Positions 6,886 to 6,902 of a stretch of DNA of 6,902 nt are shown here, piece by piece. The stretch comes from Planctomycetaceae bacterium (GTDB taxonomy: Bacteria; Planctomycetota; Planctomycetia; Planctomycetales; Planctomycetaceae). Numbering within the stretch: the first letter of the stretch is position 1; each line of letters begins with the position of its first letter. The position numbers and the translations under genes were made by a program. The notes beneath the pieces were generated by a model. That model did no database searches, was not told the DNA's origin, and saw only the letters and a list, made by a program, of their open reading frames with translations. The stretch spans positions 1 through 6,902 of the forward strand of contig JAGQQP010000221.1 in NCBI GenBank assembly GCA_020426085.1. Reading direction: 5' to 3'.

Positions 6886-6902
6886 CTCTCTCTCTTCCCC
6901 AT

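Larger units (their letters stand above)
6474..6902. other. Gene-free upstream region of the operon
   Basis: These 429 bases hold no open frame on either strand that looks like a real gene; the only ATG-initiated frame noticed at the right edge (minus strand, ATG at 6902) stops after 14 codons. The stretch is more AT-rich than the genes, most strongly at about 6660-6715. It contains several short inverted repeats (6594-6611, 6621-6646, 6854-6885) and a spaced direct repeat (6736-6778), listed separately. The operon promoter and any operator should lie here. I recognise no tRNA, small RNA, riboswitch or mobile-element end. Confidence 0.6.

Noticed and set aside
6474..6902. CRISPR array, tRNA or mobile-element end in the upstream region
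   Set aside because: No regularly spaced repeats of 20 or more bases, no cloverleaf-like sequence, and no transposase fragment or flanking duplication is visible.

Overview
The window reads as one minus-strand operon from a planctomycete. The evidence is the combination of a planctomycete-type cytochrome domain (PSCyt1, CxxCH motif) fused to DUF1549 and DUF1553, a DUF1501 protein beside it, a FecR-type membrane protein, and a short ECF-like sigma factor of the kind common in Planctomycetes. Base composition looks moderate (near 50% GC by eye), which would fit a Gimesia- or Planctomyces-like genome better than a high-GC one; the genus is only a guess.

Layout in transcription order (right to left): 6474-6902 is a gene-free upstream region with short inverted and direct repeats. 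5916-6473 encodes the sigma factor. 4219-5919 encodes a single-pass membrane protein with a FecR domain and a large uncharacterised C-terminal region; its start codon overlaps the sigma stop by four bases. After a 78-base gap, 910-4140 encodes a 1076-residue secreted protein with PSCyt1, DUF1549 and DUF1553 domains and a LamG-like segment inserted near its C terminus. After a 43-base gap, 1-866 encodes the first 288 residues of a Tat-exported DUF1501 protein, cut by the window edge. All four genes point the same way and no convincing terminator separates them.

The likely logic is that a membrane FecR protein senses something outside the cytoplasm and controls the sigma factor. The sigma factor then drives its own operon and possibly other genes, including an exported pair (c-type-cytochrome-like DUF1549/DUF1553 protein and sulfatase/phosphatase-fold DUF1501 protein). 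The biochemical job of that pair is not established. The cytochrome motif suggests redox chemistry, and the LamG-like segment and the FecR C-terminal region suggest binding of a glycan or another surface ligand. This functional reading is inference. The domain calls come from motif recognition by eye, not from a profile search.
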